Source: Ascidia mentula (Eukaryota > Chordata > Ascidiacea > Phlebobranchia > Ascidiidae). Taken from it: a DNA stretch of 64,000 nucleotides. Shown here piece after piece: positions 1 to 12,000 of the stretch (its first letter is position 1; every line of letters begins with the position of its first letter). Under the pieces are notes generated by a model, which saw only the letters and a list, made by a program, of their open reading frames with translations, was not told the DNA's origin and did not search any database. Location: the NCBI GenBank assembly GCA_947561715.1, contig OX387198.1:8184001-8248000 (forward strand), read 5' to 3'. The translations under genes and the position numbers were made by a program.

Positions 1-1538
1 TTATCTAATTTAACAAGACTGAAAGATTGTAGCCTTAAACGAAAGTTTCTTAAATAGTGTTTTGCTTATAACTGAAGTTCTTCTTTATAAACGATTCGTA
101 TGGACAGCATGACTAAAGGACCATAACTGCTGCCTTGATTTGACACAAAACCACTGTCAAAAGACTAGGACAGAACAATTACGTCCTAAATAATCTGTGG
201 TTGTAATTACTTTTGAAATTATTTGTAATATATAGGTTTGTTTTATTCTTTTGTGAGATATATGAATGTGGAACGCACGAGTTTGTATTGTAGGAATATT
301 TATAGCAAACTGTAATACTTACTCACTATGTTCCCTTCAACAGATGCAATAAGCTATAGCAAAGCTGTGTGTTTACGGAAATCGTCGATAATCATTGACA
401 TTCGTATTGGCCCACAGTGTGACGTGTGGCAAAATTTTTATGGCTTGATGAATTGTTGTTATTTATTTAATAATAAGTTTTGAAAGCTAATGTTATGATA
501 TTAAGTGTAAAAGTAAGGCAGTCCTCATTCGAGCCACCAATGCAACGTATGCCGCAATAGATAGCTTTTAGTTTAGGTATAGAGTTTCTAGGTGAACTTT
601 CTAGGAGTTTATGGTCCTTTACCCTTAAAGACCTAAGCCTTGGGGGTAGAATTTGGAAAATTCCTTACTTCTGGTTTCGAATGTACAATTTTATTCTTAC
701 TAAGTGCCAATATGAAGACACAAGGCAGGCAATGTTAACTTCAATCCTTTTCACATAAGCAGTTTACGTGGATGCCAGGCACAGTACTTGCAAAAGCAAA
801 CGATGGTCAGAGAGGACATGGCCACATTAAAGGCAAAGCAAACTTGCGTTGACATGGTCAGACTTGGGCCAACGGCAGCGAAGACGATATATTGGATTGG
901 CTTTGGTGACATCACAATAGGACCTTTATGTATCACTTTTTTGTTTATTATAAAATCGTTGCAGTGCCCACGTAACAGTGGCAGTATCGCGTCCGCTAAA
1001 TTCTATGAATGATTAATAAAAACCACGCCTGGGGGAGAATGTTTCAGACAATATATTACTGAACGACATTTACGAGTGTGGAAATTACACTACTATTTAC
1101 AAACGAAATTTCTAGCGGTTGAATTTATCTTAGAATATCGGTTTAAGGGATCCGGGTATATGGTTCTAAATACCAGCTAAGTATTTTTTCCGCTAAGCCA
1201 TTCAAACTCTTTCGAACAAACATGTATGAAATGACAACCAATTTTAGTTGTTTAGGACCTTTGTTAACTGGAAAAAAAAACAACAGCGACCAACGACAAT
1301 CATTTTAAAACGGCGACCGAAAATTTGGTGTCTTTTGGATAAAGCTCATAACGATACAAATGGAGGGCTATGGAGCAGTCCAAAGAGTGGCCCAAGCAGA
1401 GGACGAAACGCCATTCTGTGAGTTGGTTTGAACAAACAAATTTTAAAATCTTATGATGCACATGTCCGTGGGTATCTTTAAGTTTGTCTTGTACAATTTT
1501 TTGGATCAAATCAATCAAGTATTTTTATGTATTAATAG
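1..1538. other. Upstream region of KAP1, no gene recognised
   Basis: I see no exon that I can support here. The first coding exon of the KAP1 gene should lie in this stretch: the first visible KAP1 exon starts at 1539 with two bases that complete a codon, so an upstream exon ending in phase 1 is required. The paralogue KAP2 has a 52-base first exon placed about 400 bp upstream of its second exon. No convincing ATG followed by a phase-1 donor was found. Short open frames here are spread over both strands and resemble no family. Confidence 0.4.
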
Positions 1539-4500
1539 GCGAACTTCTTGTCGATAACGACATAGGCACAGATCATCTCGGATATGGAGTTTATGCGGAA
1601 ATGCTGGCCAACACTATTGCAAAGGCGCAACCTCCTTTAACAATAGGCATCTATGGGCGGTGGGGCTGCGGGAAATCTTTTTTTGTAAACCGCACCCTAA
1701 GTACGTTTGTAGACTAAACCTTACTTGATCAGCATAACCAAGCTAAACGTTCAGATACCAGGATTAGTCAGGTTATTGACGTAAAAAAATGCTAAATTTT
1801 GATAAAGCGTTGAGTTGTTTATTTAACAATTTTAGAAAGGAATTCAAACTCGTGTATTCGAATTTTCGTTTTATTTGGCATTACAAGCTTGCGATGCCTC
1901 CAACAATGTTGAAACGACGTACCAGTGAGATGCGACGTTTCATTTGAGCTTGATGATTAAAGTTATTGGGGCTTAACACACAGGCTAAATTTTTTAAAAT
2001 CACTTTTTGTAATTGCAGACCAGTTGCGTTGCAAGCAAGACGGAAAATCGCCCCCAGAAAGCAGAGGCAACAAAGTCATAAAAACAGCTTGCTCCATTAT
2101 ACTTTTGCTTGTCGCTTTAGCCTGTTCGATCGTCAGTTTCTGTGCCCTAATTCTTCCACGAAGTGACAAAAACATCTCCCCAGACAACAGAAACACCACC
2201 GTAGAGGTCAAATCCAATGCGACAGCAAACCACAATTTGGATTATTATCAGAAACTTGCTTTGGCCGCATTGATATCTTCTGTTATAATTGTTGTCATTC
2301 TTTTTATCTGGTGTTGGTGCTGTCGCCTACCCATGAGGGTGTCGGGCTGGAGCAACTTTAAACTACTTTCAATAGCAGCCTTTACCAAATTACCCGCCAC
2401 ATACGAAGAGATGTCGATTCTGGGTGGAGAAAGTAGAGAAGATAAAATACCCGGAAAGTTAGAAAACAAATTGCTAACTGTAATTCGTACAAATAATTCA
2501 AAACGTCTTTGTGTTCGCAGTTACATCATTGTGAAGTTTAACGCTTGGGCTTACGCCAGAAGCGAGAATCCATGGGCTGGTATTGCGAAGAGCATTTCAG
2601 AAGCCGTGGAAGCTGAGTTTGGTCGAGTTACGTGGCGACTACTTCGTCTTTTAAACATCAAGACAGTTTTGCCTGATCCGAACAACAAAAACCCAACAAC
2701 GAGCCCACGATTTTTTGCAATTATAAACGAAGAAGAAAAAACAACACTTGAACGGTTTGGATGCCTTCGCAGGTAAGAATATGCAAAGCAATAGTTACAT
2801 TCATATTTCGGTTAAGGAAAGAAAAAAATTAGGTTTTATACAGTATTTAAAATTATTCCAGTGCAAGCGACTTGAAATTTAATGGATGGTTTGAAATAGA
2901 ATACAGCCACAAATTGGAATCGGACGCCGCCATTAAATTTCTCAAAAACAAAAAACCAGAGGTTGAGATAAGCTATGCTCATCCCACAACGAAAGGCTTA
3001 GACAAAGCAAACAAACAAATTGTATCAACCAATGCTGCAAAGAAAGGGTTTCGATACCTCCTGTGGAATTTTCCAAAAACTGCATGTAATGTGCCCCTGG
3101 CGCTATTGGTATTTCTAGCAATAATCTCGTGGATTGTGATCATCGTTGCATCAGTAGCCACTGCAGTAAGTGTTAAACCTTTAACTGTAAACAAGGTTCC
3201 ACTGTTTTTTCAGCGATAAATTGAAGATAAGATACGTTTTCAGGAATAAAACGTTTATTTTTCCAGGACACGCAAGCTGTTAAAATTGATTCGTACGTGT
3301 TTACGTACATATCAGTCATACTTCCGGTTGTCGGTTCCATGGTTGCCTTTGCGTGGGCCATGTGTCACTCGCAGACTTCGCGAATCAACTCAGCGCTGTC
3401 AGGCATCAAACATGACATGGCTGACGAGCTTGGGGTAGTGGAGAAAATAAAAACAGAGGTTTGGTCTGATCGTTTTTTGCTAATAATATTTTTCGAAGTT
3501 CGTGTAATTATTCGTGACTCATCGGCGACTGTTTTCTGCTGTCCAGACTGTATACCAATATATTAAAAAACGACGAAAAAAAAAACACAACAGCAGGCCT
3601 GAGTCTGCAATTATAGGCGGAACATGACCACTATTACAGCAGGTTTTTTGTTTGTAGATCCACATCATAAGCAAACTTTTCCAATGTTTGCCATTCTCAC
3701 ATAACAGAAAGTATAAAATCATTTTGGCAATTGATGACCTTGACCGTGCGCCTTTGGAAAAGGTATGCCTCTTACAGTCCTCTGCCAAGACATTTGACAT
3801 AATATAACACATAGTAAGACATATTGAACATATTGAATAAGCTATCTTTGCAGGTGAAGTCGGTGATTGAAGCTGTGCACATACTGCTTAGTGATACAAC
3901 GTCTCCGTTCGTTTGCATGATCGCAATCGACCCACGGGTGATCGAAAATTGCGTTGAACATGGCGAGGAAAATGTTCTTCACCAAAATGAAAATGGACGC
4001 GAGTATCTTAAAAAGATTACCGACCTGCCTTTTTTCCTCCCTGAGGTTAATTGAAGTTGTATATACAAGTTTTGGTGCAAGGTTGTAAAAGTGCTGTGAC
4101 AACGTCAAACTATTAAATTTGGTCGTACCAATTCACAACAAATTGTTTCATTGTGTTGATATATTTTTACAGAAAATGGAAACAAAAATGTACATTGAAG
4201 GGTTGATGAATGAGATAGGAAAAATTGAGGGAGAGAGGAATGCAAGAAACGACATACAACAACAGCTCGGAGAAGAAGAATTTTTGAAAGCATGCATGTG
4301 GGTGTTCAACTTACAAATTTAAACACGACAAATAAATAAACTTGAACTTTAAAGGAACGCATTCAAAAAGGAACCTGTTACATCCTATCTTAAAAGCAAT
4401 CCAAGAAACATTAAACATATATGTAACATTCTCAATCTCACAGTGGCCATGATCAATTGTCATCAAAAACCGGTACGCGAATGTTTCAGTTGCGTTATTG

Positions 4501-5140
4501 ACGGCAGTAATCAGCTGCTTTTTTGGACAAAAAAAATAATCATAAAATAAAAACAACAAATATTTTTAAAACTATGAAATTTTGTTTGAGGCCTTTGGTC
4601 CGAAGCGACAAACTTTAACTCTTTATCTAAATTTCTTCAAGAGAACCGAACACCTGGCTGAGAGCATCGCTCGGTGGGTGGTGCTCACGGATCAGTGGCC
4701 GTATCGCACGAGTTGCATCCTTCAAATGATCGATAAAAAAGAACAGCGGAAAACTAAATCAATTTCTGATGAAACGTCACTTCGGGACATTTACCGGTGA
4801 GAAATATTTGCTACCTTGGGTTTCGTCCGCTTGTGGTCTTTCAAAATCGCATCTGTGTGCGACAAGTAATTTTTAAGCCACATATTTTTCTGCATTTCGA
4901 GCTTCTGACAAAATGTTATTACAAAAAAATAGAAGTATCGTGAAAACGAAACTACTCGAGGTCAATCCAAACAAGCGTCTTATTGCTTATGACTGGGATG
5001 CTGACAAATTCACATGCTACCTTGAAAAGTTGGGGAAAAAAATGACGAAGAAAGATGCCTGCGAACTCCGCAATTTCACTCCAAACCTCGATTACATTTT
5101 TCGCCAGAGGATTGCAAAGATGCGAAATGGAAACAAATAA
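1539..5140 (+). CDS. KAP-family P-loop NTPase with membrane segments (KAP1), 5' exon missing
   Basis: This is a membrane-anchored P-loop NTPase of the KAP family (named for Kidins220/ARMS and PifA), which has membrane helices inserted into the NTPase domain. I read exons at 1539-1700, 2019-2457, 2521-2772, 2862-3165, 3267-3458, 3658-3762, 3854-4045, 4173-4297, 4355-4472, 4642-4796 and 4933-5140 (TAA). All phases join, giving about 750 codons plus a missing first exon. Seen: Walker A GIYGRWGCGKS in the first exon; a helix pair in the second, separated by a loop with NIS, NTT and NAT glycosylation sequons; the FNAWAYARSENPW block; a second helix pair near 3090-3360; Walker B ILAIDDLDR at 3658-3762; and the CMIAIDPR block. 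Exons of 162, 192 and 105 bases match KAP2 exactly in length and phase, so the two are paralogues. KAP1 lacks the long disordered linker of KAP2. The family and the exon chain are firm; its cellular role is unknown. Confidence 0.85.
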
Positions 5141-6003
5141 GGGAAACTGTCTTTGGGTTTTAGCTTGGTTGTTTGTTACCGGTTAACATCGTAGTGACAC
5201 CCATGTATTAATTGTTATGTATTTTGTTTGACAATACTGTCTATATTAATTGTATTGCTATCTGCGCAGCTTAAGACAAGCATTGGACAACCAATTTTAC
5301 AACTGCAAAATGTTATCCAGTTATTTTTTTCAACGACTGCAATTGAATTTGAATTTTTCTGTTTCCGAAAGTTGAATTCTTTGACAAGCAACCATGTGTA
5401 ATTATATTAAACGGAGTTTCAGTTTGAAAGAGTACTTTTTATCATGGCACAAGAGTAACTAACACTATGAAATATAGTTTGGGTATATAGCGTGAAAATC
5501 CCTTCTCTCCTGTCTAACTTTCTCTAAAACAACTACTGGATTCACGTAAAGTGCGAATTTTATTAACTACCAGTGATACAAAACAAGGTTGCTACCAACC
5601 GGACACACCCCAGTTGCTGTTAGGAAAGTATAAATAGACGTCTTATTAATGGGTTATATCGCCTATGTCCAATGCACCAAACGACCCCCAAAACGGGGTT
5701 GGGAATAACAGATGGATTGCTTACATTTTCTTCGGCATAATACTTTGCACATGCCGTCAAGCGCTTTACGAGGTAGGACGTTCCATTACTTGATGGATTA
5801 GAATGTTATTATTTGCGTCTATAGGGGCCGGTGTGCCTGTTGCAGTGGGTTCGGAATGTGTGTGGGGGATTAGGTCGGCAAGAAAGTGAAAGTTTTGCAA
5901 CTGCGCGTACGGGCAAGCAGGGGGAACGTGGGGATTAACTCAGCGCCAACAAAGGTTGATGCTCCCCACGTGTTTTAGTAAAAAAGTTTCCGCTCCGAAT
6001 CGA
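5141..6003. other. Convergent intergenic region between KAP1 and the SDR gene
   Basis: KAP1 (plus strand) and the SDR gene (minus strand) end towards each other across about 860 bp. The stretch should hold both 3' untranslated regions. I see no coding exon, repeat or RNA gene in it. Confidence 0.5.
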
Positions 6004-9000
6004 TTACAAGACACCGTTTTCCGCCAGTTGCTTAAGCTGGTCCAGATTGTTCACGGTGGATGTCTTTCCCCGTCCCATTCTCTTCATGGCGACCAGAGAG
6101 ATGGCGTCACCGGCGTCCTGGTTAAAGATCCATTGAAAGGCGGGCGGCATTTGGTCGGGCACCGGCGTCACACCCAGCATGAACGAGATCTGTAATATTA
6201 CAGATATTTATGATTGTTTGCCGCTAGATGGTGCGATTGGTGTAGTTATGGTTCAACAACGAGCGAGTTCGTGTAACGCTGTTTGGCACTTTGAATCGTT
6301 TCTACATTTCATTGCTCCTTTTTTTGCTTCACGTTACTAACAAAGCATGTGTCAAATAATAGTGCAATCAGTATCAACGCAAGTAGATAGTTATCATTGA
6401 AAATTGCACTTGTCTCCCTGATCCCGGTTTAATCATGCTCTCACAAAAGCAACGTTCATATCACAAAGTAACTCACTTCCGTCACACACACTGGATCTTC
6501 GATGTGTTCCTTCAGAGAAACTCGCGCAAGACCCTGAGCGGCCGCCCCACCTACAGGCATGAATCCAGTGCCGGGAATAAGATACATGTCCGCACCACCG
6601 CCTGTAAAATGTGCAACATAAAATAGTTATTGCGACGTTTCAAACTTTTCATGTCAATCGCGTTTGTTTTGCGTTGAAGCATTTCCCACCTTAACAAATT
6701 TGCAGTTTTTGCATCAAGAAAATCAGAAGAATATTCTAGAGTTTATGCATTATAGAAATGTTTGATGCAAAGACCGCAAAGTTGGCGCGGAAGGGTTTCT
6801 TTTTTGAAAAGTAAATATTTGGTTTGTCCTTTTATCTGACGATTTTCATTAACCATAACCTATTTTTAAATGTCACGTTTCGATTGGTCTTATATATGAT
6901 GCTTTGGTGCTTCTTCAGTAATGCTCGTGATCACGCCATCCCCCTCTCATTTATAATTTAATCCGGCGGAAGGCGCAACCAAACACCACAACCTTTGATC
7001 AACTTCAGGGCGATCGTGTGAGCAAGTGACGACACTCACTCCGAGGCGTTTCCACTTCACTGAGTTTCGCCACCGGCCTTTCTGCGCCCCATCCACCGGC
7101 AAGTCAAGCCCCACCGAACAACAATGCCAACCCTGATCCGTGCTCGCTCTTGCGCAACGGAGGATACATTACGTCACGCTACATACCGCAGGGCCGGGAG
7201 CGGGAAGATAAAAAGAGCGGTTTGGGGTTGGCAAAACTATAGGGTTCGCTTGCAGTAAATATTCATGGAACCGTTGCAGTTAAAGTTGAACATAATGTAA
7301 ACGGTCCTTGTTTCGATATTTCTTTGCACACAAAACTCCACCAAATGAGTCAAGCGTAATGTTGATTTTCCGCTGTTGACATAAATATGGTAATAAGCAC
7401 TAGTATTTTTGTGAGTCATTGTGTAGTGCAATTATAAAGCATTGACGTTGCTGCCATTAAATAAATATTTCCTCTGTGTTTGATAAACACAAACGATTCG
7501 TGGTAATGTTTTTATTCACCACCTCGCCTTATCACGACGGCAGAACAAAGGAGTAAAGGGCTTGCAATATCGGGTGCAGAGGGGAAGCAATTAAGTCATA
7601 GCACCCTTTATTGTCCGGCGAAGCTTGACAGAGTGGGCCCACAATATACTCAACTGAACAGCAGCCAAGCATAAATATGGCACGGCGTCAATCGCAGTTT
7701 TTGTCTCGTTCGGGGTAAAGCCATTGGAGGTCGCGTTCCTTCTGCGAATTCCAACTGTCCCGGTCGCAGACAATAGAAAGCGTACGTATTAAAAACTGCC
7801 CCTCCTTTAATTGCTTCTGTGTAGCGATATTAAATCGGTTTCTAATCGCGTCTTCAACTTTTCGCCTTTGCCTATGGCGCGAAATTGGAAACTCATTGGC
7901 TTTAGTATAGCTTATAAGTCACGATAACTCCCATGTCCTCTCAGTGGCCTTTTAGTTGACTCTATTTTCAGCAAGTTGCCGAGAACTGCACAACAAGTGA
8001 ACAAAACAAACGGTATCGAAGTTCCTCGATAAGCCGCAGCACTTGGGTGAGTTTAAGCCATGGAGGTATGCGATACGGGGACGTTAAGTTTTCTTCGGTG
8101 AAGTATTTGGTGACAAAGGGAGCGGTTTGGCAAAAATGCCTTGGGCATAAAAGCCGCGTCAAGGATTATGAGTCAAACATAAACATTTGGATGTTAGTTA
8201 ACATTTGTATGTTAACTATTACAACGGTACTATTTTCCTTGGGTTTTATGCAGATAATCACTGCGATTTGCCAAAATGGCCAGAATACTACTTCAATATT
8301 CTAATCTGTAAACGAACATTACATTCAAAAGATGTCCTAAAGCGGCTAAACCAAAAAGGCATTACCTGTCACAAAAGTGTAGGAACCGGTGGGGTTATTT
8401 TTCACAAGGTCGATGAAGACTTTGTATGCGACAAAAGGCACGACGACAAGTGAATTTAGCGTTGACTCCAATTCAATCTTGCTCTGCTGGACCAAGGGGC
8501 CTTTTTGCCACCACCCAAACCCGATAGCCGATACGATATCATCTACCCTGCCTCCGCATTGACGTAAAACCTGTTGACGAGAAAATTTGGGCGTTGTTTC
8601 CAGGTTCAGTGTAGTTTGTTGCAAATTTACTAAAAGAGATAATCAACATTTTCATATCTTTCCATATTTTAACAGTAGCAGAGAAAGTATTTACCAACAA
8701 TGCAGGAGAGCGTAACACCCACACTGCTTTTAAACATGCTGGTAAAAATCTTTACGAACACATGGATTGTATTTAACAAAGAGAATTTAGCAGTCAAATA
8801 ACCTCGGCTTTTGCTGCCTCCGCTCCTGCTTCGCTTCCGATGTCCCCGAGAATCAGGACGACCTTTTCCGCCATTGGTCCAAGATTACGACGCAGATTCT
8901 CCAGTCGCGTTGGGTCGCGAGAAACAACAGCGACGCGGCCGTAACCCCTGCGCAGAAATCCGGCCACGGTGCCGGAGCCAACGTTGCCGGCCCCGCCCAG

Positions 9001-9033
9001 CACGAGAGCAACTCGTTGACTGCAGTCTGTCAT
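6004..9033 (-). CDS. Short-chain dehydrogenase/reductase-like protein without the YxxxK pair
   Basis: Four minus-strand exons, 8803-9033, 8366-8570, 6477-6601 and 6004-6189, join in frame to give 248 aa, the usual size of a classical SDR. The ATG at 9033 is followed at once by beta-alpha-beta sequence with the glycine motif GGAGNVGSG, so the start is natural and there is no targeting peptide. This motif and the following VVSRDP suggest NAD(P) binding. The middle has DDIVSAIGFGWW, then a helix with LNSLVVVPFVAYKVF, then SYTFVTGGG. Where classical SDRs have Ser...Tyr-x-x-x-Lys, this protein has GFMPVGGAAAQGLARVSLKE, so both the Tyr and the Lys are absent. It may be a cofactor-binding pseudoenzyme or an atypical SDR with other chemistry; no substrate can be assigned. 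The second intron is 1.76 kb, long for this window. Confidence 0.82.
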
Positions 9034-12000
9034 TCTGTTAGCGGCAGAACCTAATGGCTTTATAGTAAGTTTGACCGAGGGCTGCAACAACAACAAAAGG
9101 TGGTTGAAATGTCTTTGCTTAAGCTTTTGCGCGTACTTCACGACAACTCGGTTTCCGGAACACCGTAATTTGGGGATATAACTAATGTTGTTCCGTTTGA
9201 ATAAATGCGACTGGCGTCAAATGGTGATTTTCGACAAACACCTATATCGATGCTGGCATTCCTAAATTTCAGGAGAAATAAAAGAATCCTTGCAACAACA
9301 TACAACACTGATTGAGCGTTTACCATTTAGGTTTAGACAACCGGCGCATTGACAACACACTTGAGCGTTGCCGGCGGATACAGGGAGCCGGCGAGTCGCA
9401 ACATTACATGGACTTAGACCACAACGACACGTTTCTTTGTAAGCAAGAAAATCCTTCAATCGCCCGGAGCGAAACTGTCAAGATTTCGTAAACTTGGTAT
9501 CACTGCTGATACGATCACCATAAAGGTTTGTTTGTTTGTTTGTTTGACCCTTGCAAGGAGCCGAAGATCGAACATGAGTAGTTTTAGGGGCTTACCTCAA
9601 AACTAACTCAAAACTAACTAGGGCCGTTTTTCGAAACATGCAGCAGAATAGAGTTTGGTAAAATGGTGCGATCCACTTTGTCATAATCCAACGAACTGCC
9701 AACATTGATGATGCTGTCTACCGATACTGCGTACACAGCATTTTACGAAAAGAGGAAAAGAAACAGTAAAAGTAACCATTTCACTCAAACACTCGCAGGA
9801 ATTAATCATATACTACTAAACCCAATAAGAAAAGAAAAACTTAACCATCGCGACGAAATTCCACGACGGTGACGTAACAAAGAAAACTCCTCAATTATTA
9901 ACGAGTTCTCTTGTAGGCGACTTTCCGTCTACGGTGGGGGTCTGCAGCAAAAGGCGCATTCCACTGTCCCCGTGTTCAAAGCCTACTGAAAGTCCCGTGC
10001 CACAAAACTGCGTTCGTATTTTATTTAAGAGCTTGAAATTGCGTTCTGTTGGGCATGGCTGAGGACACAATGCCAGTGAGGAGCAACACAAACACGAATT
10101 TGTTTGCTATCAGACCAGAGACATATGCCGGGAAAGCGCAAGTATACGAATCCGCGTGACAATTCACAATGACAGCACGTCGAAACTGAACTGATCTGGC
10201 CTGTCTGCGGTAATTGGCAGCTTGGCACTACTGGTACTAGCAACTAAGTGTCCTATGCTTCCCATGCAAACTTTTGGTTGAACCTGCATTATAATGTTTG
10301 GGAGACAAAACTATGATGGCAAAGGTTATGTGCTCTGGCACTTTCTACTCAAGGATTTGCCACAACTCTTTAGCTAGTTCTACGTTGCTTCATTGTGTGA
10401 AGCCAAACAGGATTTTGCAAATACATTTCCGGCCGTGGCGTCGTATTGACGTATGTGCCCGTCTTGCACGACAATCGTTCAAAAAAACAAGCTTTCTACC
10501 GTCTCAAGGCAAACTCTTGCGTTTGAAAACTGGTTTAATGACTTTGCCCTTCGACGTTCCTTCCGACGCCAATCACAAAACTTTTCAGCCAACATATGAG
10601 GAAGGCTATGCCACAAAAAACTCTCCCTTTTGCAATATGCCTGTACTAAACTGGCGGTTTCCGTAAAAGACAAACTCGTCTAAACGCGTTACAATCGAGA
10701 AACTGAGCTCACTGACTGACTGGCTGGCAAATATTTCAACACTTACGATAGCCGGCAATACCACTTTTTGCCAGTCTGTTTGCAGACTAACGCAGGTAAG
10801 GTTCGTGCTCAGTAGCGTAGCCACTCGAGCGTAAACCTCCCGGGGTAGATACGGCCTCTTTCTCTCTCGTTTGGTGCACCGGCAGTCGCATTTTAGCTCT
10901 GCCTGTCGTTTGGACTGGTCCTGCGCAGCCTACGTGCAACGTTTTTATGCCCAAACTGACAAAACAAAATGTGCCGGACATTTTCTCGGTGGAGACGCGC
11001 TAGAGCCGGAAATACAGAACGTGATTGCCTTCCAGCGCGCAGCGCGGGATTGTGACGTGCGGCAAATAACTGTGGAAGTAAACAAACGTCATTGCAAAAA
11101 CACCATTGGTCGGATTCCGCCCGGCAAAGGTGGAGTGTCAGCCGACGAAATGTTCAATCCGTAACATTAGCGCCTCAGACTTAGACCGCTACACGTTTCA
11201 TAACCAAATAATTGGAAGGACGAAAAGAATAAGTATAACTATGTTTTATAACGTAATCGCCAACCTTGTGACCTTCAGCAAAGCTTCTGACGTTTGATTT
11301 CCAGGAATATCAGGAACTTTACGAGACTAACACAAGTGAGCAATTCCTTAAAACCACGACGCCTGTGGTTTTCGCAACGGGCGCCTTGGGAAATTGGCGA
11401 TAAGACCACGAAGTTGCCAAACATCGTCCACGCCTTCGAACACGTCGTCAAACGAGGTTAGCTTGTTTGTTTTTGTCGCTCCAGACCAGCTACCGCCCAC
11501 AGCCGCAAAACACGATTTACCATTTGGCTTCATCGGCTTCCGATTGCTTTCTGAATTGAGCCCTACATCAAGGCGCTATGACATCCAATTCCGCACTCGC
11601 CCTGTACTTGCTTACGAAAACAACTCGGCAACTTCCGCCACACTTCCAATCGCAAAGCAAGTAAGAGTGCCAGACTTGCCGGTTCAAGTGTTTCGAAAAG
11701 GGTATTGCAGATTAAACGAGTTTCTAACTTTGGATTGTCACGCGATCACTCGCAAACAAACAAAGTCGCTATCTGCATTCGATTATCGCTTCCGGAACAA
11801 ACCCAAACGCGGGATCTCGACGTCTCTCGCGACTCTTGCGCCAACAGAAAACACACAAATGTCAACACTTACCCCGAACACATTCAACACCTCCACGCTC
11901 AGTCGCGACTCGTCGAAATGAACGGTGCAAAGGCCGTATTGGCAAAGTCGACGCCGCGGGCGTTCCACTAGCAAAACAAACTGTATGCTCACACGATTCG

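Noticed and set aside
10298-10666. Plus-strand open frame of 122 codons
   Set aside because: No start context, splice partner, domain or biased composition supports it, and other frames overlap it on both strands.
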